Below the pieces are notes generated by a model, which saw nothing but the letters and a program-made list of their open reading frames with translations, did no database searches and was not told the origin of the DNA. Shown piece after piece: positions 25,375 to 38,355 of a stretch of 64,000 nt of DNA. Source of the stretch: Adenanthera pavonina (taxonomy: Eukaryota; Streptophyta; Magnoliopsida; Fabales; Fabaceae); the NCBI GenBank assembly GCA_026686845.1, contig JAIVEN010000022.1:24774001-24838000 (forward strand), written 5' to 3'. Position numbers and translations under genes: made by a program. Within the stretch, counting starts at the first letter, position 1. Every line of letters begins with the position of its first letter.

Positions 25375-26089
25375 GACATTGGGATCTATTTGTCTTTATG
25401 AGATACTCTTCCCCCACCCACTTTAGCTTTTTTTTTTTGGTAACAGCTCTTATTCGATCTTGATTTGCACTGATGGATTGTCTGGGATCAGACCGGGGGT
25501 TCTCTCCTGTGAGACCCAGTCCAACAATTGTAGAGGTTAATCGTCATTGGTTTGATTTTTTTTTAATTAAAAATTACAAATAAAAAATAGATTTTTCAAA
25601 GATTATATAAATATATTTTTTGTGAGGTTTTGAATTTGTTTGATTTTTTTAATTACTGAAAATATATATAAAACTACAAACTGCAAGAATCCAATTTGAT
25701 TTAGTTTTTATTGTATAATATTTTTTAATAAATAAAAAATTTAAAATTGTACAAAAAATATATCTACATGATTTTTGAAAAACTACTTTTTATCTATAAT
25801 TTTTATTTTAAAAAAAAATCGTGGCTGGAGAGGTCTCACAGGAGAGACCCCTGTCCTCTAGGGTCCTCCCTTGGATATTGTAAACACCTTGTAATTTGCT
25901 TTGCAGTGATATTTGGATTCTTCATGGCTAAGAAAAAAATATTTCATTATTATAAATTTATTTTTTAAACTTAGTTTTCATAAATTAAACACATTTTTCA
26001 TGAGATTAATTTTTAATTTACCCATAGTATTTATCAATTTAACTTGTTTGAAAATAAAATCATTATTAATAGTAATTATTAATGCTTAA
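25375..26089. other. intergenic DNA with a foldback pair
   Basis: The 16-mer TCTCTCCTGTGAGACC (25501-25516) is repeated as its exact reverse complement at 25832-25847, bracketing about 315 bp of AT-rich DNA. This may be a small non-autonomous transposon with subterminal inverted repeats, but target duplications could not be fixed. The rest is AT-rich and non-coding. Confidence 0.5.
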
Positions 26090-29000
26090 CTAGTATATAA
26101 CCCATGCGATGCACGGGGTCAATAAAACTAACTACATTTTTTAAATATGACAAATAATAAATTTATACATATAAATGGAGATCACGATGGCATTGTAAAT
26201 TGTTTAATTCATAAATAATATTAAATAATCATAAAGTATAGATCAATACAAAATAATCAAGTGAGATATTAAACACTTCTTTATAAATAATATTTGTAGT
26301 TTTGTCACTTGAATTGCCATATTGATTTATAATCAATATCTTCAATCCACTTCTAGATCGTACACGTGATAAAGTAATATAAAGTTGTCCATATGTAACT
26401 ACTGGTTTTTGTAAGTACAAACCCACATTGAACAAAGTTTACCCTTGATTATTGTTAATTGTCATAGCAAAAGCTAACTAACATTACAGGAAATTGACGT
26501 CGCTTCATAATAAATGACAATCTTGAATATGATGGAATCATAAATATTCTGGCTATACAAATTTTTATCCCTTCATTTGATCAAGACATGACTTTAGCTT
26601 GAAGTACATGCTTACCAGCTTATGTAACAATGAGACGTATACCATTACAAAGACCAAATGACTTGTCAATATTTCTCATGAGAATAATAGGTGCATCAAC
26701 CTTTAACTTGATTTCATGATTAGAAAGACCTAGCAGGGAAATTAAATTCAAAAATTCAGTGGAATGAGATCATCAACAGAATCCATATTGTAATTTTCCT
26801 TAATTATACTATTAGAACTATAGTACACCGTCTCTTCCCTTGGTAATAAAGACAATATATATTCATTAACATTATCAACAACAGACAAAGTAGGGGTTAA
26901 TATAGCTCTATCTCTGAAGTGAGATGATATGTTTAAATTCTTATAAAGATTCAGATAAGTGGATTCTACTATTGATTTGTTATGATCGTTTGATGCATTC
27001 AATAAGAAATCTTTAGGAATTTTGATATTAGTGTTCTCATCAGTAGTATCAGTACTTATTCCATCGCCTATAGAAAGAATCCAATCAAAGAACTCTTGTA
27101 TTTCTATATTAGTATCAGATGAATTTGTTACAAGGAATCTCATATTTCTTGTTAAAGTAAGTAGTTTACAATGATCCCAAATGAAAGATGAATTAATAGT
27201 AGAAAACACCATATCCTCCCGAGTCTCTCTTGGTATCACAGGCAGAATTTGTCTAAAATCCCCACCAAATACAACTGCCTTACCTCCAAAAGGAAGATTC
27301 ACAGCTGATTGATTGATTAGTTTTAAGATATTCCTTAAGCTACACTCAAGAGTCTCAAAGTAAAATTTATTAGCCATAGGTGCTTCATCCCATATAATTA
27401 ATAAAGTATGAATCAATAGCTCAGCAAGATGACTACCCTATTTTATATTGCATATAGTATCTTCATGAATATCAAGAGATATACAGAATTAAGAATGAAC
27501 AGTTCTTCCACTAGGTAGTAATAAAGAAGCAATACCACTTGATGCTATATTTAAAACAATTTTGCCCTGAGATCTTAAAGAGGTTAAAAGAGTATTCCAT
27601 TCATATATTTTACCAGTTCCTTTATATCTATAAACAAAGAATACTCCTCTTTTCCCAGAGTCAACAACTAAAATAATGCCATCATAAATTCTTAATTGTT
27701 CAGGAGTTAATGATTTAATCAATGCAGGTAATTGATTAGTAAGAGCAGCTCTATCATAATTTAATTCTGCTCGGATCAACTTGTTCATACTTACATTTAT
27801 GCTTGTTGTGTTGGAAACATGCATAGAATGGAAATCAATAAGGCTATTACCATTTGATTGTAAAATATTTTCAATTTCTATAAGAGCAAAGTTTTGAAGT
27901 TCTTCATCTGATAAGTGCGATCCTATGGAAAAAAAATACGTATTAATATATAATACCTTTTGAAATGACTTACATCATAAATGTATCAATTTGATTATTT
28001 GTATAAAAATAACTTATATATTTGAAACAAACCTTGATATCCTATTATAGATCTTTGTTTATACAATATGTCTTCTTATAGGAATTGCCATGTTTTCTCC
28101 CATACAAACTCTAGTCTTGACATAGAGCTAGACAAAAGAGAAACTCTGTAGTAGTCCAATGACTTGCTTCTATAATTTCATTTATGTACTTCTTATTATC
28201 ATCTAACAACTCAAGTGCATAACATGCATCTCTAAAAGTAGGATAAACAATTCCATCAATTGTTCTAATGCTTTCATAAGATGTTCAACCTCTAACTATA
28301 GGTAATAAAGTTCGCAAATAGTACAATTCACCACCGTCAGGTGGAGTAAAATATAGTCTTCGAAATGAAATCCTTTCTTCCTAAGAGTCAACTCATGGTT
28401 TTTCTTCTTGTATACAAATTTAGTTGGGAATTCATGGTAATAATATAAGTGCTTTGATAAATCTTTATACTTAATATTAGCTTGAAATCATGCCAAAAAC
28501 ATGGTGTTCTAGTTTGAACTTCTTTCTAACTCCGAATCAAGTGGCTCATCATCATCAAATACAACAGCTTGTTGATCTAGCAAATGAAAAGATAACCTTT
28601 CCACAAACAATTTCCTATCATTGATATCAAAAGAAAATATTCTCCAAACAGTCTCACAAGAAGATATATCTACAATCATAGTACAGTTTTATCTCATCAT
28701 GTATTCTATCATGATTGTTGTCTTGCGAATCTATATAAAAAGCCATCGTGACCCTATAATACCCTTTGTTCACATACTTAAATAAATACTTAAGTGATTG
28801 AACATGATTGCAACGCTCAACAATGTGAGCATTGTACTTCAGCAACAAATATGGATTATAAGGGATAACAAATATGTTATCTAGTTCAACACCATTTTTT
28901 TACTATGGTTGCACTATTATCTCACTTTCTGTACCTGGGATATCCATCTTCATCAATTATTGTGCTACCATTGAATGCCTTTGGCTAATGCTTGGAGCAT

Positions 29001-32000
29001 TCCCCATCAACCATATACGGTGAATTTGGATTTATTGAGCCACAAGGTCCATAAATCATAAAAGTGTTGATAGCTTCAAATAGTCTAGGATTCTTATCCT
29101 TATCTAGAATTTCAGCTGATATTATTTTTTCATATCACTTGACGAAGGGAACTTGTCATTATTACATAAGAACACCGAAATATGAGCATGTGGTGAACCA
29201 CGCTTCTGAAACTCCATTGTATATAGAGCTGCAATGATAATAAAATATTATTAGTAATACAAAGTTTAATATTGTACAAACAAATTAGTATAACTATAGA
29301 AATAAGTTATAAGAATAGTATCTACATTCACCTTCCCAAAGTCTCATTTTTTCGTATTTATTTTACCATCATATCCAACTTCAACTTAAAAATTTTAACT
29401 ATAGCATCTGGATGATCCTTAGCATGCAAATTCTTATCCTCCAAAAGTCTAGTTATTTCAGACTATTTACGATTGCATGTGAATATTATAAATAAATCTA
29501 AATATCCTACCCACTTGCATATTGTCATTACATCTTGATAATTTTGAACAGTATAATGAACACCACTAGTAAATGATAATGAGAGAATTATTCTTTTTCC
29601 TAAAGATGATGATGTGTTCTCACCTCTCAACACAGCATCTGCAAGGCCTTTGTATAATTCAGCTCTCAACTTTTTTTGATTATTTCTTATAAATGACAAT
29701 CTTTGGGATTCAACCATTGCATATCCATCAACCAAAAATTACTGGTACAATTTTTCTGAATGAAGGATTAATGATGTATCACTATGATGATCTTGAATCT
29801 TGTATGCAAAATATTCTCGCAATGTTAGTTTGTTATTTTTGCCATGTGTGGTCAACATATTATCATTATGCAAAATGTTATCTCAATAACCATCCTCACC
29901 ATACACATATAACAATGGATATTGCATTGACAAGTATAGCGGATGAGTTTCATGTATCCGCTCTAGCAGCCCTGACTTGTATTAAACAATAATATCTCTA
30001 TCAGATTCTGTAGATCCAATATCACCAACTATTAATGTTGCGATTTCATTTGTAGCAGTAGGAAGATTATATCTCATGTCATCTTTGCCACGTTTATGAA
30101 TCAATCTAATTTTCACATGGTCAATTTGATTTACACCTAATATATCTCATGCCATGTGAAATGTTTGCACTAGAACGTTATGCTCATCTAGCATATTTTT
30201 AAGCGATTGAACCATATCTGATTGAAGTATACTATCTTTGTCTTTCCCCCTACATACAAAAACATAAATAATATAACAAATGAATAAAAAATAAGTAAAA
30301 GGCTCTATATGACATGTAAAATAAAGTACTATGTATTACCCCAATGAATGAATTCTATTGGATACTTCATTGATTGTATCATAAATATAAAGCTGTGTGA
30401 ATCTTGGAGTAATTCCATCCATAGGAAGAATACTTCCAAAATGATGGACATTCTGTCCGCTTATTCTATATACATATGGACCACTACCATTATTGATTTC
30501 TTTGTCAATTTTCCCTCCCATAGAAGTAAATGCGAACATCATATTATATGCCCTAATGTTATCATGAAAATGTTTACTTATCGCATCATTTCCACTAAAA
30601 AGCCTATCAAGAATGTATGGAGGAGCTTGTGATGAAGGAAGTTGAATCTTTCTCTTAGGACAACACATACTGAATAATGAGTTTCTTCTTGCACCATATC
30701 TTCTTGTCCTTTCATCAAATCAAAACTTTGCATTGCAAAACTGACATGTATAAATTTGATCTCCAAGATTACAATATTCTACAAAAAATATATATGTATA
30801 TAGTTTATTGAATTTGCATTTGGTACCGATTTAATAAAGACATACACTAAAATAACTACTTGTACCAAAAAAATATTGGATATTGTACATGAGTCAGCAG
30901 ATGATATATATGCAAGATAATTATCTATCAATATTTATAACATTAAAAATCAAATTTATATAAAAATAATCTTTATAAGTTAAATAATAGCATGATAAAC
31001 ACAATCAATATATCTTACTTTCATCATCAATGTCATCTTTAGACATAATTGGATTGGTAAATAATTGGTCTTCAAAATTTTCTTGTATAACTGAAAGCAT
31101 ATTACAATTTTAACAAAGCAAGACTGATAGATATTGGTTATAATAATTAAATATAGAATGTAAATGAACATTTATTAAATAATTAAATTATAATTTTTTT
31201 TCATATTCTTGATAAAACACACAATTAAAGATATAGTGAAATATTAGGAATCAAACATATTTTCTCTGTAATAGACTGAATGGAATATCCAATAGTTGAA
31301 TTGACAGAATTATTATGGTAAACAATAGATGATGAATTTGAGCTGTTATTATCCATCCTCTCAATGGAATCTACCAAAATGAATTTAAATGCTTAAATTA
31401 GCAATCAAGTACAAATACAAACTAAATAGTAACCTATCTATAGTGCATTAATGTATTACTATTAGTTATTAAAGTAATAACCTATCATATTTGAATAAAA
31501 TAATAAACTTTTTCATATACATAATGCATATTCTTTATAGAATCATTAATATATTTTACTATAATGCAACCTTAAGTCCGAGATAATAAGGAGTCTTGAT
31601 CAACACATGATGGCCCAACTGTTTCAAGAGGACAATTTCCGATGTTGATATTCCTATGATGCCGGCGTTTTGTTTTCTTTCTTGATGTGAGTTCATCTTT
31701 AATTAGAAATTAGAATATTCATTATGTTAATACATGAGAGATATAATATATATATATATAAACACTCATTTAGTATATATAGCGATATATATAATGAAAA
31801 TAATATCATGTTTCTGGATAGAATTTCCAATATTTGTGATGTCGGACAATAGAAAACGTTCAATATATGTATCATTACATGAAGAAATATCACCATTTTT
31901 CTCTGATCTATTTATATGCTCTGTTAAAAAGAGTGACCAAATTTATATCATGATATATTTTATGTGTTAAATATAAAAATCATAATTTATAATAATAGAA

Positions 32001-33189
32001 AGTACTTATTGCAATACTTACTCTTTCTCCTCATGATTTCAATTCGATTCCAAACTACAGCAACATGTCCTGACCTATAATGAATTTTATCTACCAAAAT
32101 TTTATATATTAGTAATTCAATTTTTCTAAGAGAAATTATGCCAAAAAAATTAAATTAAATTGATTAAACTAAAAAATACAACTATAGGAAATTAGTCTAT
32201 AAATATGATACAAATAATACATTCAAACTTAATTCTCCATTTGTGTTAGATGAGTATGTGTTCCAGCTGATATAGACAACCTAAAAGTATTCCGATTCGA
32301 TCCATCTATAGTTAATCAATCTGAAAATATAAATAGAAATTGTGAAAACAATAATACCTCATTTTGAAAAAAAAAAGTAACAGCTTATGTTATTGTTAAT
32401 AATTATCATCATTGTCGTTATAGAGTAGTCTACAATTCAATATTCTTTCTTGAAGCACCAAAACAGCATAACACTTTAGTTTTGGAGTTTACGTGTGATG
32501 ATAATAATTACAGCTTTCATATTGAGACCAAAATAACACAAAATTTCATAATATAACTTTTAAAATTGTGCATGTTATATAAAAATTGGAAACTTACCTC
32601 AAAGTCATGGGAGCAACAACAAAAAATGTGAGAAACTTACCTGAGTGTGTCGAAGAGATCGATAAGAAGACTAAAAATCAAATAACAATTCAAAAATTAT
32701 ATAATAAACTCTAAAATATACAACAAAATAAGCATAATAAAATGCATTTCAATGGAATTAGTTCTCAAAATAAATTAATCTCAAACACAAAAAGAGAAAA
32801 AACATAACTTAGCCGCATGATCAATAAGGATTGGATCTAAGGATATAAGAATACGGTAGAATAATCACTAACACCTCACATAATACTAGAAGTAGAAAAT
32901 GATGAATAAATTAGCCGCATGCTCCAAAAGGAAGTCCGATTATATTCAATATCTTTGCTGAAAGAGGAAATTTGACTAGTCAAAACCCTCGACTATTACC
33001 TGTAGATACAAGAGGCAAATAGAAGCGGCCAATCACAAATGATGAATCTCACAAGAGGGAAGATGATGATATAATTTTGTGTGTTGTTAAAAAAGCCAAG
33101 AGATGTGATAGTTGCCAAATGACACAAATGTGAAAACTAGAAAAGAAACCCTTGATTTTTATTCTATAATTTATATATTTTATAATAGA
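26090..33189 (-). mobile_element. Helitron 1, near full length, decayed
   Basis: The - strand 3' end is CTAG (26093-26090), preceded by a hairpin (CCCCGTGC...GCATGGG, 26118-26101) and followed by T. This is the classic Helitron terminus, a stem-loop about 10 nt before CTRR, inserted between A and T. The best 5' end is TCTATTATAAAA at 33189, preceded by A, just upstream of AATCAAGGG-type sequence. Between them lies the RepHel coding region (listed separately). At about 31700-31560 there is also a short basic frame containing DELTSRKKTKRRHHR, perhaps an N-terminal exon. The 3' end is well supported by structure and by a second copy near 37013; the 5' end is an inference. Confidence 0.7.
26229..30800 (-). 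pseudogene. Helitron RepHel (HUH Rep plus Pif1-like helicase), broken
   Basis: The gene is read on the - strand in pieces. An N-terminal part (30668-30336) contains the family segment GPYVYRISGQNVHHFGSI. The Helitron_like_N segment (29735-29463) carries AMVESQRLSFIRNNQKKLR and the QNYQDVMTICKWVGYLDLFI block. The HUH nickase motif PHAH lies at 29193-29182. The catalytic tyrosine motif KYLFKYVNKG lies at about 28788-28774. The helicase has a damaged Walker A (KGTGK, 27620-27609), a Walker B WDEAPM (27392-27375), GGDFRQILPV, and a C-terminal YGQLYITLSRVRS (about 26385-26345). Rep nicks DNA and starts rolling-circle transposition, and the helicase unwinds it. Multiple stops and frameshifts, and the altered Walker A, show it is dead. 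Confidence 0.85.
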
Positions 33190-33860
33190 TAATAAAAGCT
33201 GACATATTGCTATGTCAATAATTTATGAAACTATATAAAAAAAATCAAAGAAGATATGAATTTCGGAAATATATGTGAGAGTATGTGTGACAAAATTTTT
33301 ATTGTTTTTATTTGTTTTATTAATTATAATATGTAAATCCCTAGTTATTTGCTGGATTGACAGAAGATTTTCAATAAAGTGTTTGTCATTAATGCAATAG
33401 CAATTGTTAAAAAAAGGGTAAATATTATATTATTGAATTTAATGTGAGTTATTGATTATATTTAATGCATTATGAAATATAAATGGATTAACCACATTCA
33501 TTTACCACATGTTTCACTAATCATTATTGATTAACATTAAAAAATGTGAATTGAAAAAAAAGGTTTTTTATGGTGATTACAAATTAATTTGTCCCAATAT
33601 CTAATTCTCATTTGTATTATCAATCCTTTATTGTGATATCTTTTATATTAATATATAGCAAATGTTAGTTTATAAAATCAAGATTATCCAAAGATTCTCT
33701 AAATTATGGGATTTTTAACTAAATTATAATAAATTATACTTTAATTGATGTGAGATATAACTTTTGGCATCCTTATTGATAAGAAAAGTTTATAAATTTA
33801 ATCATTTCCTGGTATTTTGGGCAATTGAAACACATTAATTATTGAAAGGATATTTAAAAA
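33190..33860. other. AT-rich spacer between Helitron pieces
   Basis: AT-rich sequence with no recognisable gene or transposon end. Confidence 0.45.
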
Positions 33861-34026
33861 AATTCTTAGCTAATATAATTAAGTGTCAATTTTATAGATT
33901 ATGTGATTTTTTTGACCAAACAAACATATATTAAACCATATAAAAATTCTTAGCTAGTATAATTAAGTGTCAATTTATAGATTATGTGATATTTTTGACA
34001 AAAAAAAAACATATATTAAACCATAT
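33861..34026. repeat. 84-bp direct tandem duplication
   Basis: The block 33861-33944 (starting AATTCTTAGCTAATATAATT, ending in ATTAAACCATATAAA) is repeated immediately at 33945 to about 34026 with a few substitutions and small length changes in homopolymers. It lies just 3' of the RPA-like fragment on its strand. Confidence 0.75.
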
Positions 34027-34030
34027 ATTC

Positions 34031-35015
34031 TCAATTGGACTGAGATATCCAATTATATGATTTATTTTTTATGGACATGTTGACCCTTTCATAAGAAAAA
34101 TTATATAATAAAAATAAAAAAAATACAAATCTCATATTATTAATATTGTTGGCATGAGCTTTGTATGCAAAGTTGAGGACACCCATTTGAGTCACCACAT
34201 TTATAGAACTTGATCCATTGATATTGATTCTTTTGACATGGACATTGAAAATAAATTGCTTTCCAATCAAGTGTGTTAACTGGCTAACATCATCATTATC
34301 CTGTCATTATAACAATAGAGAAAATTAAATATTGTTCATCCTATGATAAAATGTGATTCAAAATATATCAAACTAATGTTAATTGATATAAATATTATAC
34401 AAATTTTTTTGAAAATTAATAGTATTATCAAGGTGTCATATCCGTAATAAGCTAAACATATAAATATTTCTATAGATAAATTCATCATGCATACATTATT
34501 GTTTGACTTGTAACAAATAAATATATACTACACTTTAAAGCTTAGATTTAAAATAAAATTTTCAAGGAAAATTGCAAATACCTGGCACATAGAACTATTC
34601 TGATTAGGAAAAATACATGTCAAAGAAATCAGTAGATCCAGAATCATTATTTACACAGAGATGAATATTATACCTATTAAACAATTAGATAAATGATTTC
34701 CTAAATAAATGTACTTACTTAAAAAATTCATAAATCAAACCATATACAGATAGGATCCATAGAAAATAAATACCTATACATAATTGATTTACCAAATTGG
34801 TCACAAATTGGGCAATATAAACCTAATCCATCATGAAATACCTGCACTAAATACTGGTGGCATGTGTTACAAAACCACTTACGATAGGTATCAATGGCTT
34901 CAATTGTTGCAACTGTTTTATAAGTTCCCTGATCAATATTAGAAATTAGGCTAATATCTTTTAAAACAGCTAAAATCACATATGTTATGCCTATAACTTG
35001 CATACCTCTTCGCAA
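34031..35015 (-). pseudogene. RPA1-like (replication protein A large subunit) C-terminal fragment
   Basis: On the - strand, 35015-34728 reads ATIEAIDTYRKWFCNTC, then LGLYCPICDQFGKSIMYRY, a CxxC...CxxC zinc ribbon of the RPA1 C-terminal ssDNA-binding domain. A second piece at 34270-34031 starts MIGKQFIFNVHVK, matching the end of the same fold. RPA1-like genes are often carried by plant Helitrons. Here it sits between a helicase fragment (35320-35080) and AT-rich DNA, and it is split by probable introns or damage. No complete gene is present. Confidence 0.65.
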
Positions 35016-35079
35016 TCCTTGAGATTATTTAAACAACTTCTCAGCAAATACTTGATGAATGTTGTCCATGTGTGAATAT

Positions 35080-35320
35080 TGGTCTTGATAAGAACAAACT
35101 CACATTACATAGACTTTGCTCTTAACTTTTGTTAATTGTCATAGCAAAAGCCAACATTACAGGAAATTAATGTCTCTTTATAATAAATAACAATCTTAAA
35201 TATGATGAAATCATAGATATTCTGGGTATTCAAACTTTTATTCCTTCATTTGATCCAAACATGACTTTAACTTGAAGTACGTGTTTACCAGCTTGTATAA
35301 CAATAAGACATATTATAACT
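35080..35320 (-). pseudogene. Helitron helicase 3' fragment (third copy)
   Basis: This stretch closely resembles 26410-26645 in Helitron 1, for example the shared runs GTTAATTGTCATAGCAAAAG and CATTTGATC(C)AA(A/G)ACATGACTTTA, on the same strand. It is a fragment of the helicase C-terminal coding region with no open frame, directly upstream of the RPA1-like piece. It marks the remains of a third Helitron. Confidence 0.7.
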
Positions 35321-35364
35321 TTTACAATTAAAACTCATATTTTAAATTCTTAAAAATCTTATAA

Positions 35365-35460
35365 ATTCAAATGTTCTAAGAAGTATTATAATTTTTATAA
35401 TTAAAACTCATATTTTAAATATCTATCATGATTAATTATATCATTTATGTATGTGTTTTA
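35365..35460 (+). repeat. dispersed direct repeat, copy 1
   Basis: A 96-bp AT-rich block (ATTCAAATGTTCTAAGAA to ATGTATGTGTTTTA) recurs at 36487-36585 in the same orientation with small differences. The two copies flank the hAT-like element at 35724-36332. Confidence 0.65.
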
Positions 35461-35723
35461 ATTCATTCAATAATTAATTATATCTATTTCCTTTAAATTA
35501 TTTCTATTCTTATATAATTTGTTTGTGTGTTTTAATTTTTTAGAAAAATCTCCTTAAAAATTTTCTAAATTCAAATATTCAAAGAACCATTATATATTTA
35601 TTGTATATATAAAGGTAGGTAACCTGTATGGATATTTTTGACATGATTTTGGAGCTTCAATTGAAGTTTGCTACAATTTCATGCTTTAGAATTTCAACTT
35701 TAGAGTTAGGTTTGGGATTCAGT

Positions 35724-36332
35724 AAGGGTGTTCATGGGCCAGGATGGGTTGGGCATCACCTTGACTCGGTGTCTGGCCTGAAACACCCCTAGGCGGAGAA
35801 AATGGGTTCATGGCCCCGCCCGGCCTGGTCCTTTACCGAGCCGGAATCGGGTCAATACTGGGCCGGGTTTGATCCAGTATAAAAATATTAAAAATAAATA
35901 AAAAAATAAGTTAATTTGATTTTTTATTAAAAATACAACTAGTTTCATTTAAAATATATTTTTATAGGAAATAATATAAGGTGAAAAGTAACATTTATCA
36001 AAATTATAAATACTCAACAATTATACATTATTTATTTTATATAATATTAAGTTAAGAAATAAATTTAAAATTTGAAATAAAATTAAAAATTGGAATAATA
36101 AAATGTATTTATTATAATTATAAAATTAATTTATTACATGAGGCATATAAAGGAAAAACAATTATATAAAATTATTCAATATTTTTAACAAATAAAGGAA
36201 AATGAGAAAATTGAAAAATATATATATATATATACTGAGACAGGCCTGTGACTTGGCCAAGACCTGGTCCGGCCCGAAATGACTGGGCCACTCCGGGCCA
36301 ACCAGGCCTTCGGACCCATTGAATAGCCCTAA
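35724..36332. mobile_element. hAT-like non-autonomous element with GC-rich ends
   Basis: The left end begins AAGGGTGTTCATGGGCCAGG. The right end, read inward, begins TTAGGGCTATTCAATGGGTC. Flanking 8-mers GATTCAGT (35716-35723) and GATTGAGA (36333-36340) match at six of eight positions, compatible with an old hAT target duplication. Both ends (about 150 bp left, 100 bp right) are rich in GGGCC/GGCCC, while the roughly 360-bp centre is almost pure A/T. There is no coding frame. The superfamily is inferred from the ends and the 8-bp target. Confidence 0.55.
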
Positions 36333-36486
36333 GATTGAGACTTGTTATTTCTATATTATATTTTGAAATTTAAAATACTAAATTTAATTAGATTCTTTTA
36401 ATTATAACCAATATTTACCTTTTTGTAAATCTTACGTGTTTTAATTAAAAAAAATGTCCTTAAAAATATCCTTAATTATAACCAAT

Positions 36487-36585
36487 ATTCAAATGTTTCT
36501 AAGAACTATTATAACTTTTTTATAATTAAAAATTATATTTTAAATATCTATCACAATTAATTATATCATTTATGTATGTGTTTTA
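36487..36585 (+). repeat. dispersed direct repeat, copy 2
   Basis: Second copy of the block described at 35365-35460, with a few substitutions and an inserted T in a homopolymer. Confidence 0.65.
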
Positions 36586-37012
36586 GGGCTTGCTTGATAT
36601 AATTATGAGAAATTGGCTTTTAAGGAAGTATGCTTCTAAAAAGTTAAAAAAAATGAATATAAATTTATTCCTAAATTGTAAGAAATTAAATCATAACCAG
36701 TTCATAGAGAAAATGAATTAATTTGAATTAATTAAAGGATAATATAAATAATTTGAATTTGATTTGACAACTAAATCTATTGCATATCATGAAAAATATT
36801 TTATATGCTAACTAAAACAATATAGCTTAATATCATCATAAATAATATAACAACTCAAATTTAAACCTAATGAATATCACGGAAGATATTTAAAAAAAGG
36901 GAAATTAAGTCACAAAACATAGTTGGCACCTCTAAAATTCCAGTCATCATGCTTAGATGGAGAGATGTCATGCTTGCATGTCGCGCCTCCGACCATTGCT
37001 TTTATATTATAA
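36586..37012. other. AT-rich flank of Helitron 2
   Basis: No gene is seen. A GC-richer patch at 36925-37000 (CTTGCATGTCGCGCCTCCGACC) adjoins the Helitron 3' end and is probably older host DNA. Confidence 0.4.
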
Positions 37013-37487
37013 CTAGTATGTAACCCGTGTGATGCACGAGATCAATAAAATTATCTACATTTTGAGACATGTATAATGATAAAATTATACATATAATTGG
37101 ATAACAAAATAACATTACAAAGTATTTAATGTATTAATAATAAGTGACTGTAAAGGAAATAATAATACAAAACTATCAGTTAAGATTATTAAACACTATT
37201 TTGCATACAATATTCAATGTTGTATCACTTAAATTTCCATCTTTATCTAAAATCATTATCTTCAATCCACTTTTAGATCATACACACAATATAACAACAT
37301 AAAGTTGTCTATGTATAAATGTAGGTTTGGAAAGTATAAACCTATGCTGCATAGACTTTGCCTGTAACTCTTGTTTATAGTCATAACAAAGGCTAACATT
37401 ATAAGAAATTACCATTTTTTCATATTAAATAATAGTCTTAAATCTGATGGAATCATAAATATTCTGAGTATATAAACTTTCAACCGT

Positions 37488-38355
37488 TCATGCATTTGAT
37501 TTAGACATGACTTTAACTTGAAATATTATATACTTGCTAGTTTGTGTAACAATGAGATAAATATTATTACAAAAACCCAATGACTTGTCAATATTTCTCA
37601 TGAAAATAATAAGTGCTCCAACATTTAACCTAATTTCATGATTTGGAAGGCCTAATATGGAAATTGAATTCAACAATTTAATGGAATAAAGATTATTAAC
37701 ATAATCCACATTGTCATTTTCCTTTAATACACTATCAAAACCATATTACATCATATCTTCATCTGATAATAAAGATAACATGTATTCATTAACATTATCA
37801 AACAGATAAAGTATGGGCTGATATAGCTCTATCTCATAAATAAAATGAAATATTTGATTTCCCATAGAGATTTGAATATGGTCCTTACAATTGATATGAT
37901 ATGATCATTTGAGATGTCCAATAAAAAATCATAAGAAATTTTAATATCAGTGATCCTATCATTAGAATCAGTAATTATTCTATCACCTATAGAAAGAATC
38001 TTGTGACTAAACTTTTGTATTTCTCTATAAACATAAGATGAATTTATTGGAAGGAATCTTATATTTTTGGTAAGAGCAAGGAATTTACATTGATTCCAAA
38101 CGTAAGATAAATTAATAGCAGTAAGAACTATATCCTCCTAAGCCATTCTTGGTATTACAGACAGAATTGGTCTAAAATTCTTACCAAATACAACTACTTT
38201 ACCTTCAAAAGAAAGGTTTATAGCTGAATAATTGGATAATTTTAAGATATATCTAAGGCTCTGATTGTGAATCTCAAAACAAAATTTATTGGCAATAGGT
38301 GTTTCATGCCATATAATTAATGAAGTATGAACCAACAACTCAGCAAGATGACTAC
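37488..38355 (-). pseudogene. Pif1-like helicase fragment of Helitron 2
   Basis: The - strand frame 38368-38138 reads LVHTSLIIWHETPIANKFCF and FEGKVVVFGKNFRPILSVIPR. These are the Walker B and motif III regions of the Helitron helicase, with the catalytic WDEAP changed to WHETP and GGDFRQ changed to GKNFRP. A further piece lies at 37709-37488. It is non-functional, and it is broken at 38355 by the solo LTR. Confidence 0.75.
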
